In this document: one piece after another, positions 1-5,100 of the stretch
Layout of the letters: each line of letters opens with the position of its first letter
How positions within the stretch are numbered: position 1 is the stretch's first letter
NCBI GenBank assembly: GCA_030673735.1
Contig: DAOVIK010000113.1
Location: 1 to 6,000 of the forward strand
DNA length: 6,000 nucleotides
Direction: 5' to 3'
From: Anaerolineae bacterium
Lineage (GTDB): Bacteria; Chloroflexota; Anaerolineae; Anaerolineales; E44-bin32
Notes under the pieces: generated by a model
Databases searched by the model: none
Told to the model about the DNA's origin: nothing
What the model saw: only the letters and a program-made list of their open reading frames with translations
Program-made: the position numbers and the translations under genes

Positions 1-538
1 GCAGCAGATCCTCGAGCTTTGCGGGACCAATTCCGGAGACGTTGATGAGATCGTCGATCGAGGTGAATGGTCCGTAGGTCTCTCTGTGCTCGATGATCTT
101 CTGTGCCAGACTGGGTCCGATCCCGGGCAGCAGATCCAACTCGGATGCCGGTGCGGTGTTGCTGTTGACCAACTGATCGGTAAGATCAGTGCTTGTTGAG
201 CTGGATGTGAGGGGTACGAAAGACTCCTCGACCTTCGGGATGTACACTTGCTGCCCATCTCGAAGCTGGGAGGCCAAGTTGAGCGTCGACATCTCCGCGT
301 TGGAGGTAGGACCTCCAGCGGCATCGACGGCTTGCTGCAGGATCGATCCGGGTGGAAGCTGATAGATGCCGGGCTGGCTCACTGCTCCGCAAACGTGCAC
401 CCATAATGGCTCGGGTGTGGGGGGAAGGGAGAGTTCAACAGCATGACCACGAGGCCTGGAGCTCATAATCGTGAGCAAGGCAGCGGAGAGCAGACCGATC
501 AAGATGCCAGCAAGCAGCATTGCGCCGCGCTTGAGCAT
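1..538 (-). CDS. comEA: ComEA-like competence DNA-binding protein, C-terminus cut by window edge
   Basis: Membrane-anchored DNA receptor of the natural transformation machinery; family members bind incoming double-stranded DNA outside the membrane and pass it to the ComEC channel. The first 179 codons are visible. An N-terminal membrane anchor (about residues 5-26) is followed by a short linker, an SLBB-like domain (about 45-105, with VHVCGAVSQPGIYQL and later DGQQVYIP), a Ser/Thr-rich linker (about 110-123), and a double helix-hairpin-helix domain from about 126. That domain opens with VNSNTAPASELDLLPGIG and has a second hairpin ending in GIGPAKLEDLL. Only a few C-terminal residues should be missing, since ComEA proteins normally end soon after the second hairpin. 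The ATG at 538 is chosen because AAGGGG lies 7 nt upstream and the membrane anchor follows at once. The gene diverges from the adenosyltransferase gene. Whether comEC lies next to it cannot be seen. The fold assignment is firm; a role in competence is inferred from the family. Confidence 0.93.
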   Translation of the reverse strand, partial: MLKRGAMLLAGILIGLLSAALLTIMSSRPRGHAVELSLPPTPEPLWVHVCGAVSQPGIYQLPPGSILQQAVDAAGGPTSNAEMSTLNLASQLRDGQQVYIPKVEESFVPLTSSSTSTDLTDQLVNSNTAPASELDLLPGIGPSLAQKIIEHRETYGPFTSIDDLINVSGIGPAKLEDLL

Positions 539-576
539 CCGGTTACCCCTTCAGGCTTAGAGCGGTTGGTTGTTTG

Positions 577-605
577 ATTATAGGGCATTGGGAGCCCAGG
601 GCCAA
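577..605 (-). promoter_or_regulatory. Predicted promoter for comEA
   Basis: Read on the minus strand, TTGGCC (605-600) and a perfect TATAAT (582-577) are separated by 17 bp. The -35 matches consensus at 4 of 6 positions. The predicted start is near 570, giving a leader of about 32 nt that contains the AAGGGG ribosome binding site of comEA. It overlaps the rightward promoter almost completely. Confidence 0.6.
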
Positions 606-617
606 TCAATATATAAT
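588..617 (+). promoter_or_regulatory. Predicted promoter for adenosyltransferase-DUF554 operon, leaderless
   Basis: TTGGGA (588-593, 4 of 6 consensus matches) and a perfect TATAAT (612-617) are 18 bp apart. The expected transcription start is about 624-625, exactly at the ATG at 625. There is no Shine-Dalgarno sequence before that ATG, which fits leaderless translation. Its core elements interleave with those of the divergent comEA promoter. Confidence 0.6.
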
Positions 618-624
618 CGCCACC

Positions 625-1182
625 ATGACCTCCTCAATATTCAAGGGAACGGGAGACGACGGATACACCGGGTTGCTCGGGAAGGGGCGGGTTCCCAAGT
701 ATCATCCGAGGCCCGAAGCGTACGGCGCAGTCGACGAAGCTTCGGCTACGCTGGGGCTGGCGCGCGCCTTGACCGAAAGCCCGGAAATTGCTCAAGTGAT
801 CAAAACCATTCAGCGTGATTTGGTCAAACTGATGACCGAGATAGCAGTCGTGGATCCGGGTTTTTCCAAATTCGACCGTTTCGATGTAAAGCGCGTGAAA
901 TGGCTTGAGAAGCAAATCGAGCTGCTGGAGCAGCAGGTGGAATTGCCATCTGAGTTTGTGATTGCCGGAGATTCTCCCGCTGGCGCGGCGTTCGATTTGG
1001 CGCGCGCAACAGTACGCCGTGCGGAACGGCATGTTGCAAAGCTTTTCCATGAGGGGGAAATCCGGAACCACGAACTGCTGCGCTATCTGAATCGTCTGTC
1101 CTCTCTCTGCTTCCTACTTTTCCTGAATGAATACAAGGTGGCCGGCATCGAAGGCCCCAGCCTCGTATCGGATTCCGAATGA
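625..1182 (+). CDS. PduO-type ATP:cob(I)alamin adenosyltransferase
   Basis: Transfers the 5'-deoxyadenosyl group of ATP to cob(I)alamin, giving adenosylcobalamin; acts in the cytoplasm, normally as a trimer. The 185-residue protein has the family's usual length. Family marks are the N-terminal ATP-binding segment GTGDDGYTGLLGKGR (residues 8-22), EAYGAVDE (31-38), the helix ARATVRRAER (127-136) carrying the conserved arginines, and NHELLRYLNRLSSLCFLL (148-165). The usual T-K-T-G-D start of the ATP loop reads K-G-T-G-D here, and the usual K-D-D after the RV is KYH, so the active site departs from well-studied members. An upstream in-frame ATG at 574 would add 17 residues. It is rejected because homologues start at MTSS-like positions and because the -10 box at 612-617 would then lie inside the gene. 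The stop overlaps the next start as ATGA, implying translational coupling. The family is secure; full catalytic competence is inferred. Confidence 0.9.
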   Translation: MTSSIFKGTGDDGYTGLLGKGRVPKYHPRPEAYGAVDEASATLGLARALTESPEIAQVIKTIQRDLVKLMTEIAVVDPGFSKFDRFDVKRVKWLEKQIELLEQQVELPSEFVIAGDSPAGAAFDLARATVRRAERHVAKLFHEGEIRNHELLRYLNRLSSLCFLLFLNEYKVAGIEGPSLVSDSE

Positions 1183-1892
1183 CGGGCACATTGATCAACA
1201 TCGCCACCATTCTGATAGGGGGCAGCCTGGGATTGGCATTTGGTTCTCGCTTGCCGGAACGTGTGCGGCAGACGGTTATCGCCGGCTTGGGGCTGTTCAC
1301 GGTCGTGATGGGCGTGCGCATGTTCTTTGACAGCCAGAATGCCATCATTGTGGTTGCCAGTTTGCTTTTCGGAGGCTTGCTTGGAGAATGGTGGCGCATC
1401 GAAGAAGGGCTTGCTGCCATCGGCAAGCGTCTTGAGGATCGCTTTGCCGCTGGTCTCGCACAGGATAGCCATGGGCACAACTTCGTGCGCGGCTTTCTTA
1501 CCTCCAGCCTATTGTTCTGTGTGGGACCACTGACCATCCTGGGGTCCATTCAGGATGGCTTGACGGGAGACTACAATCTACTGGCGATCAAGTCGGTGTT
1601 AGATGGATTCGCTGCGCTGGCTTTCGCTTCGACGCTTGGGGTGGGGGTGCTCTTCTCGATTCTGGTCGTGCTCGTATATCAGGGTGGGCTATCGCTGCTT
1701 GCGGCCCAAGCTGAAGCGCTGTTGAGCGAGCCAATGGTGGCCGAGATGACCGCTGTGGGTGGTGTGCTCATGGTCGGACTCGCGATCGGCAGCTTGCTGG
1801 AGCTACGACCGATCCGAACCGGCAATTTGCTTCCGGCGTTGGTGATCGCACCGCTGATTGTGGCTCTACTCACGGCGTTGGGGTGGGGATAA
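1179..1892 (+). CDS. DUF554 family integral membrane protein (YdfK/YqgA-like)
   Basis: Polytopic inner-membrane protein of 237 residues with no established biochemical role; some relatives are called putative transporters. Family marks are the N-terminal GTLINIATILIGGSLG (3-18), the central LLFCVGPLTILGSIQDGL (111-128), the adjoining KSVLDGFAALAFASTLGVGV (138-157), and YQGGLSLLAAQAEAL (167-181). Hydrophobic segments lie at about 3-22, 32-50, 54-70, 106-122, 136-168 (probably two spans), 191-210 and 217-234. The polar stretch at about 71-103, with several charged residues and HGHN, is a loop. It overlaps the adenosyltransferase stop by 4 nt (ATGA), so the two are co-translated. No other cobalamin gene is present to say whether the pairing is functional. 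No clear intrinsic terminator with a U-tract follows it; the nearest hairpin is about 120 bp downstream. Confidence 0.9.
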   Translation: MTGTLINIATILIGGSLGLAFGSRLPERVRQTVIAGLGLFTVVMGVRMFFDSQNAIIVVASLLFGGLLGEWWRIEEGLAAIGKRLEDRFAAGLAQDSHGHNFVRGFLTSSLLFCVGPLTILGSIQDGLTGDYNLLAIKSVLDGFAALAFASTLGVGVLFSILVVLVYQGGLSLLAAQAEALLSEPMVAEMTAVGGVLMVGLAIGSLLELRPIRTGNLLPALVIAPLIVALLTALGWG

Positions 1893-1927
1893 GCGAAGCA
1901 AATGGGGCCGTCCAAGAAGATGGTCTG

Positions 1928-1982
1928 GCCAGCCCCTGCAACGGACCGTGGTCGGGCAGGGGAGCTGCAAGGATCGGCTGGC
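1928..1982. repeat. Nested imperfect inverted repeat after the DUF554 gene
   Basis: Outer arms GCCAGCC (1928-1934) and GGCTGGC (1976-1982) enclose inner arms CCCTGC (1934-1939) and GCAGGG (1956-1961). The inner loop contains GACC-GT-GGTC. This could fold into a branched stem some 35 nt after the DUF554 stop codon. No U-tract follows, so it is not a standard terminator. The arms are short and chance cannot be excluded in GC-rich DNA. Confidence 0.3.
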
Positions 1983-2013
1983 GGATGCCCAAGAGTGGTC
2001 CGGGTTTCCGTAG

Positions 2014-2032
2014 GGGCGACCGGCGGTCGCCC
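2014..2032. repeat. Perfect 8-bp palindromic hairpin, REP-like
   Basis: GGGCGACC (2014-2021), a GGC loop and GGTCGCCC (2025-2032) form a perfect GC-rich stem preceded by GTAG. The sequence after it (GTCTGACATTT) has no U-tract, so a standard intrinsic terminator is unlikely. The compact shape resembles dispersed palindromes found in multiple copies in bacterial genomes. Copy number cannot be judged from this window. Confidence 0.55.
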
Positions 2033-2115
2033 GTCTGACATTTATGGAAATGAGAACTCTCTTTCTTCCCATTTCATCCGCCATTCACAAGTGTAGTAGC
2101 AAGGCGTTTCTAACT

Positions 2116-2170
2116 CCCCCCTATTGTCCCCCCACCGGGGGGACATGGGGGAAATTGCGTTTTCCCCCAT
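2116..2170. repeat. Double hairpin built from C and G runs
   Basis: Two adjacent perfect inverted repeats: TGTCCCCCC (2125-2133) with GGGGGGACA (2137-2145) around an ACC loop, then ATGGGGGAAA (2145-2154) with TTTCCCCCAT (2161-2170) around a TTGCGT loop. They share base 2145. An outer C run (2116-2120) can instead pair with the G run at 2147-2151, extending the first stem and excluding the second. A further C run follows at 2172-2177, and TTGCGT (2155-2160) can pair with ACGCAA (2178-2183). Neither strand gives a U-tract after a stem. The function is unknown; a dispersed palindromic repeat is the likeliest reading. Confidence 0.65.
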
Positions 2171-2341
2171 ACCCCCCACGCAAAATCCCGATGCCAGAAG
2201 GCTAGTGCATCGCGAAAGCATACCAGGGTCACTTGCATGGGAATATGGAGTCTTTGATGCCGAGGGAGGGAGATTTCGAAGTGCGCTCAGCTTTGGAGGG
2301 CGATGCAGTTTACTTGGATGAAGTATCCACAGAGTAGTTTG

Positions 2342-2370
2342 TAGGGACTGTCCTTTTGGGACAGTCCCTA
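2342..2370. repeat. Perfect 12-bp hairpin 7 bp beyond the DsbA-like stop codon
   Basis: TAGGGACTGTCC (2342-2353) and GGACAGTCCCTA (2359-2370) form a perfect 12-bp stem with a TTTTG loop. Read leftwards it starts just after the stop of the DsbA-like gene, where a terminator would sit, but the downstream sequence is CAAACTACTC and not a U-tract. It may block 3' exonucleases, act as a weak terminator in either direction, or be a dispersed palindromic repeat. The hairpin is certain as sequence; its role is not. Confidence 0.6.
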
Positions 2371-2377
2371 AGATCTT

Positions 2378-3103
2378 CTATTCCGCTTCTAGTGCAGCCA
2401 GATGTGCATCGATTACCTGGCTGACCAGTGCAAAAGAGGGGACAAGCCCAGGGGTAACCTGCTCTCCATCAACGAAGATTGCCGGGGTTCCCGTGACGAG
2501 CAACTCGCCGCCAAGCAGGAAATCCTGCGTGATCAAGTCATAGTGCGTCCTGTTTTCGAAGCAAGCTTCGAAGGCCGTCATGTCAAGGCCAAGCTCTTGG
2601 GCGAAGGCGACCAGGCGTCTGTTGCTGAATGCGCCTCGATTCTCTCCACTCCAATTGACGAACAGAATATCATGGTAGTCCCAGAACCTATCCTGGTCGG
2701 CAGCGCACATGCTGGCGCTTGCCGCTTGGTTGGATTCTTCTCCAGGAGCGTTGTCGTCGAGGAATGGATAATGCCGAAAGATGTAGTACACATCACCCGT
2801 GGCAATATACGATTCCTCGATCAGGGGTTCAGCCGCTGTGCTGAAATTGATACACGCCGGGCATTGAAAATCCTCGAAGACCTCAACCGTAACCGGTGCG
2901 TCTGGATCTCCCATGGCTCTTCCATCGGCCATCGGCCTCTCGCGGAACTCGGGCAGAATGATCTCGCCGATAGGCTTGATGGAGGGCCATGCAAACAGAA
3001 GCACCAGAAACAGTGCTCCCCCCACAATCACAATGGTCATTACCGCACGGTTACGGATGCGTTCTCGTCGGCGCTTATCGCGGAGTTGTGCTCGCTTGCT
3101 CAT
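2378..3103 (-). CDS. Membrane-anchored DsbA-like thiol-disulfide oxidoreductase
   Basis: Thioredoxin-fold protein of 241 residues, expected to form or exchange disulfides in secreted proteins outside the membrane. A strongly basic N-terminus (1-19) is followed by one membrane span (about 20-39), giving an N-in anchor in place of a cleaved signal peptide. The thioredoxin fold starts near 67 (GDPDAPVTVEVFEDFQCPAC). It has the active site CPAC (81-84), FRHYPFLDD (109-117) with a helical insertion, FWDYHDILF (140-148), and the cis-proline loop VTGTPAIFVDGE (203-214; Pro207). Two more cysteines (133 and 181) match positions that pair as a second structural disulfide in some actinobacterial and Chloroflexota relatives. 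The ATG at 3103 has an excellent ribosome binding site, GGAGGAGC, close upstream. No DsbB or VKOR partner is in the window. The fold is clear; oxidase versus isomerase cannot be told from sequence. Confidence 0.92.
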   Translation of the reverse strand: MSKRAQLRDKRRRERIRNRAVMTIVIVGGALFLVLLFAWPSIKPIGEIILPEFRERPMADGRAMGDPDAPVTVEVFEDFQCPACINFSTAAEPLIEESYIATGDVYYIFRHYPFLDDNAPGEESNQAASASMCAADQDRFWDYHDILFVNWSGENRGAFSNRRLVAFAQELGLDMTAFEACFENRTHYDLITQDFLLGGELLVTGTPAIFVDGEQVTPGLVPSFALVSQVIDAHLAALEAE

Positions 3104-3327
3104 TGCTCCTCCGGTTGCTGGTATGTGAAGAATTCTGCCACATTCCGAGACTGTTGTCCATCATCTGCGTGGCGACTCAAGATCGCACAGGACGCATGGC
3201 TTAGCCGCACAGGGCAAACGTCAATTCATTGTTTCCATTTCACCTGGGATCCTCCGCTGCTGCCGCAGGTGCCTACTGATATAATGGAAGTGTATCCGAA
3301 TTTCGAGCGCCTTAGGAGGATTGAGAA
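3104..3327. other. 224-bp divergent spacer between DsbA-like and slipin genes
   Basis: It contains the leftward ribosome binding site of the DsbA-like gene (minus strand of 3105-3112) and the rightward slipin promoter and ribosome binding site. An inverted repeat CACCTG (3241-3246) and CAGGTG (3266-3271) lies just upstream of the slipin -10 box. For the leftward gene, a TTGACG -35-like hexamer (3224-3219) exists but no acceptable -10 box follows at the right distance. No coding potential is seen. Confidence 0.6.
3277..3320 (+). promoter_or_regulatory. Slipin promoter (extended -10) and Shine-Dalgarno
   Basis: TG-A-TATAAT (3277-3285) is a perfect extended -10 box. No good -35 is found at 16-18 bp, which the extended -10 can offset. 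The predicted start is near 3292, giving a leader of about 36 nt. Within the leader, AGGAGGA (3314-3320) sits 7 nt before the ATG at 3328 and fixes the slipin start. Confidence 0.65.
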
Positions 3328-4128
3328 ATGATCGATTTTCTTCTAACAGAAATTGGCTTGCCCCTGCTTGTAGCTTTGTTCTTGCTCTTAGCATTCCTGG
3401 CGGCGGCGATCAAGGTCGTTCAGGAATACGAGCGCGGCGTGATCTTTCGCTTGGGACGTCTTGTGGGGGCAAAAGGCCCGGGATTGTTCTTAATAATCCC
3501 GGTAATAGACAGGATGGTGAAAGTCGATCTGCGAGTGGTCACACTGGATGTGCCTTCGCAGGAAGTGATCACCAAGGATAACGTGACGGTCAAAGTCAAC
3601 GCGGTAGTCTTCTTCAGGGTGGTCGATCCGAGCGCGGCCATCGTGCAGGTAGAGGACTTTCGGCGGGCGACCTGGAATATCTCACAGACCACTTTGCGCA
3701 ACGTTGTAGGCCAGTCCGAACTGGATGATTTGCTGGCAAATCGTGAGGAGATCAATCAAAAACTGCAGCAGATCATTGACGAGGCCACTGAACCGTGGGG
3801 CGTGAAGGTGAGCATCGTGGAGGTCAAGGATGTCGAACTGCCGGTGGCGATGCAGCGGGCGATGGCCAAGCAGGCCGAGGCCGTGCGTGAGAAACGGGCC
3901 AAGATCGTCCACGCTGAAGGTGAGTTTTCAGCAGCTGAGAAGCTCGTGGGCGCGGCAGAAATGATGACCGAGCATCCAGTCTCGATTCAACTGCGCTACC
4001 TGCAGACTCTTACCGAAATCGCGTCGGAGAAGAACTCGACGATCATCTTCCCGGTTCCCATGGACATCATGGAAGGCCTTACGAACCTGGTGGGTGGAGC
4101 ACGCAAGAAAACAGGAAGCGGCAAGTAG
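3328..4128 (+). CDS. Slipin / stomatin-like SPFH membrane protein
   Basis: Membrane-scaffolding protein of the stomatin (SPFH/Band 7) family, forming oligomeric assemblies on the cytoplasmic membrane, possibly tied to membrane protein quality control. The 266 residues show an N-terminal membrane hairpin or span (about 8-30), then the SPFH core. Core marks are VVQEYERGVIFRLGR (30-44), KGPGLFLIIPVIDR (49-62), VPSQEVITKDNVTVKVNAVV (75-94), ATWNISQTTLRNVVGQSELD (114-133) and VEVKDVELP (164-172). A coiled-coil-prone segment with VREKRAKIVHAEGE (186-199) follows, then the typical end QLRYLQTLTEI and STIIFPVP. The length fits bacterial and archaeal slipins. Many slipins sit beside an NfeD-type gene; here the gene has its own promoter and terminator and no nfeD neighbour. 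The family call is certain; the cellular role is inferred. Confidence 0.95.
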   Translation: MIDFLLTEIGLPLLVALFLLLAFLAAAIKVVQEYERGVIFRLGRLVGAKGPGLFLIIPVIDRMVKVDLRVVTLDVPSQEVITKDNVTVKVNAVVFFRVVDPSAAIVQVEDFRRATWNISQTTLRNVVGQSELDDLLANREEINQKLQQIIDEATEPWGVKVSIVEVKDVELPVAMQRAMAKQAEAVREKRAKIVHAEGEFSAAEKLVGAAEMMTEHPVSIQLRYLQTLTEIASEKNSTIIFPVPMDIMEGLTNLVGGARKKTGSGK

Positions 4129-4151
4129 CTTACGATAGCAAGGAAAGATCG

Positions 4152-4189
4152 AGACCCTGGCGTTTGCGCGCCAGGGTCTTACTGTTTTT
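4152..4189 (+). terminator. Rho-independent terminator of slipin gene
   Basis: AGACCCTGGCG (4152-4162) and CGCCAGGGTCT (4169-4179) form a perfect 11-bp stem with a TTTGCG loop, followed by TTACTGTTTTT (4179-4189). It lies 23 bp past the slipin stop. Read leftwards the same hairpin follows the GNAT gene, but only a weak CTTT tract comes after it, so termination from that side may be partial. Confidence 0.88.
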
Positions 4190-4208
4190 GCAGCGCAATC
4201 CTTCCGAG

Positions 4209-5063
4209 TTAGTTTGAGGAAAGCTCCTTCACCCACACGGGGTAAAACTGGTTCGTATCTTTGAAACCCAGAGAGCGGTAAAGACCTTTGGCGCGCTTGT
4301 TGTCGGATTGGGTGTTCACGGTCAGCTGCGAGACGCCCATGTCGCGAGCATACTTCATTGCTTGACGAACCAGGGCGCTTCCGAAGCCTTGTCCTTGCCA
4401 CTTGGGTTCGACGGCCAGGCGTGCGATGTGGGCGCCCAATGCTGAAGAGGATACGATCATGTAGCCGTTGATCTCGCCCTGCCGTTCGGATACCACGGCC
4501 GTAGAAGCGTGCGCAAGAGCTCTCAGCATGCTTGGTTCGGAATAGCGCCATAGTGGCTCGAACGCCAGGTTGTCAAGCTGGACCACTTTGGGAAGGTCGT
4601 CGGATCGGAAAGCACGCACGGTTGTGGGAGAACTCGCGTATGCCGGCTCCTGCTTGGGGCGCCACTCGAGAAACACCACCGAATTTGGCTGTGTGAATCC
4701 GCTCTCCTGCAGGCACGGCGCCAGCCATCCTCCCATCAGGAGAACGGCCGCCGTGGTAACTCCGGTGTTCATTAGTTCGGAAGCCACTTGCGGCCAGAGA
4801 TAATCCCAGAGATCATGAGGTTGACATCCTGGAGCCACTACAAAGAATCGCAGCCAAGAAACCTCAGGAGGATCGGGAGGGCAAGCCAGGCATCCAATGG
4901 GTTCATTCTCCTGCATAGCCATGAGGAAAGGCTGTTGGCCGATCAAATCGAAGGCGTCGGCCCAGTCGACGTGTCTATGCTGCCAGCGCGCCTGAGAAAG
5001 TAGCGCCACCAAGAGCTGTCGGTCTTTCAGTGTGAAGGGGATCGTCGTCCAGCGGTTTCTCAT
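4209..5063 (-). CDS. Tandem GNAT-type N-acetyltransferase
   Basis: Acetyl-CoA-dependent acetyltransferase of unknown substrate, 284 residues, cytoplasmic. The C-terminal half (about 147-280) is a complete GNAT domain: TTVRAFRSDDLPKVVQLDN opens it, IARLAVEPKWQGQGFGSALV (213-232) contains the acetyl-CoA pyrophosphate loop Q-G-Q-G-F-G, and VNTQSDNKRAKGLYRSLGF (249-267) is the closing motif with the usual Asn and Tyr. The N-terminal half (about 1-134) follows a GNAT-like plan (LRFFVVAPG near 71-79, LQESGFTQPNSVVFLEW near 118-134) but lacks the glycine-rich loop, so it looks like a degenerate second domain that may shape substrate binding. The ATG at 5063 has no convincing ribosome binding site. 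The gene lies 37 nt after the TPR gene, so it is probably expressed as part of that operon. The stop is followed by the shared terminator region. Confidence 0.88.
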   Translation of the reverse strand: MRNRWTTIPFTLKDRQLLVALLSQARWQHRHVDWADAFDLIGQQPFLMAMQENEPIGCLACPPDPPEVSWLRFFVVAPGCQPHDLWDYLWPQVASELMNTGVTTAAVLLMGGWLAPCLQESGFTQPNSVVFLEWRPKQEPAYASSPTTVRAFRSDDLPKVVQLDNLAFEPLWRYSEPSMLRALAHASTAVVSERQGEINGYMIVSSSALGAHIARLAVEPKWQGQGFGSALVRQAMKYARDMGVSQLTVNTQSDNKRAKGLYRSLGFKDTNQFYPVWVKELSSN

Positions 5064-5100
5064 GGCCGCAGAAGAGGGTATTCGGGTTTAGCGGAGAACG

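Larger units (their letters stand above)
1893..2377. other. 485-bp convergent intergenic region rich in palindromes
   Basis: It lies between the 3' ends of the DUF554 gene (rightward) and the DsbA-like gene (leftward), so no promoter is required here. Open frames in it have weak or no ribosome binding sites and no recognisable family. What it does hold is a series of inverted repeats, listed separately: 1928-1982, 2014-2032, 2116-2170 and 2342-2370. No tRNA-like cloverleaf, direct-repeat array or insertion-sequence end is visible. Dispersed palindromic (REP-like) elements often sit in such convergent gaps, and that is the simplest reading. Confidence 0.7.

Noticed and set aside
574..624. Extended N-terminus for the adenosyltransferase from an ATG at 574
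   Set aside because: The extra 17 codons run through the -10 box of its own promoter, there is no ribosome binding site, and the family's N-terminal motif begins just after the ATG at 625.
824..1549. Long open frame on the minus strand across the adenosyltransferase and DUF554 genes
   Set aside because: It is antisense to two clear family members, its translation is rich in Arg, Pro and Ser with no recognisable domain, and it has no ribosome binding site.
1902..2096. 64-codon open frame in the convergent gap
   Set aside because: It runs through the GC palindrome at 2014-2032, has no Shine-Dalgarno, and its composition is typical of chance GC-rich reading.
2116..2177. G-quadruplex on the minus strand
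   Set aside because: There are four G runs on that strand, but two opposite-strand runs interrupt them with a gap of about 30 nt, so a canonical fold is less likely than the hairpins.
2124..2321. 65-codon open frame starting in the C/G-run hairpin
   Set aside because: Start and first codons fall inside the double hairpin, with no ribosome binding site or recognisable product.
2257..2337. 26-codon small frame (MPREGDFEVRSALEG...) with GGAG 6 nt upstream, ending just before the 2342-2370 hairpin
   Set aside because: The ribosome binding site and following hairpin are suggestive, but no promoter is visible and nothing is recognisable in it; conservation in relatives would be needed to accept it.
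3196..3224. Leftward promoter for the DsbA-like gene using TTGACG at 3224-3219
   Set aside because: The -35 matches well, but at 16-18 bp spacing the -10 candidates (for example AGCCAT) are poor.
2402..3331. 309-codon open frame on the plus strand opposite the DsbA-like gene
   Set aside because: It is antisense to a protein with an intact CPAC site, cis-proline loop and membrane anchor, and its own translation resembles no family.
3928..4551. Minus-strand open frame spanning the slipin 3' end, the terminator and part of the GNAT gene
   Set aside because: It crosses a strong intrinsic terminator and is out of frame with two well-supported genes.
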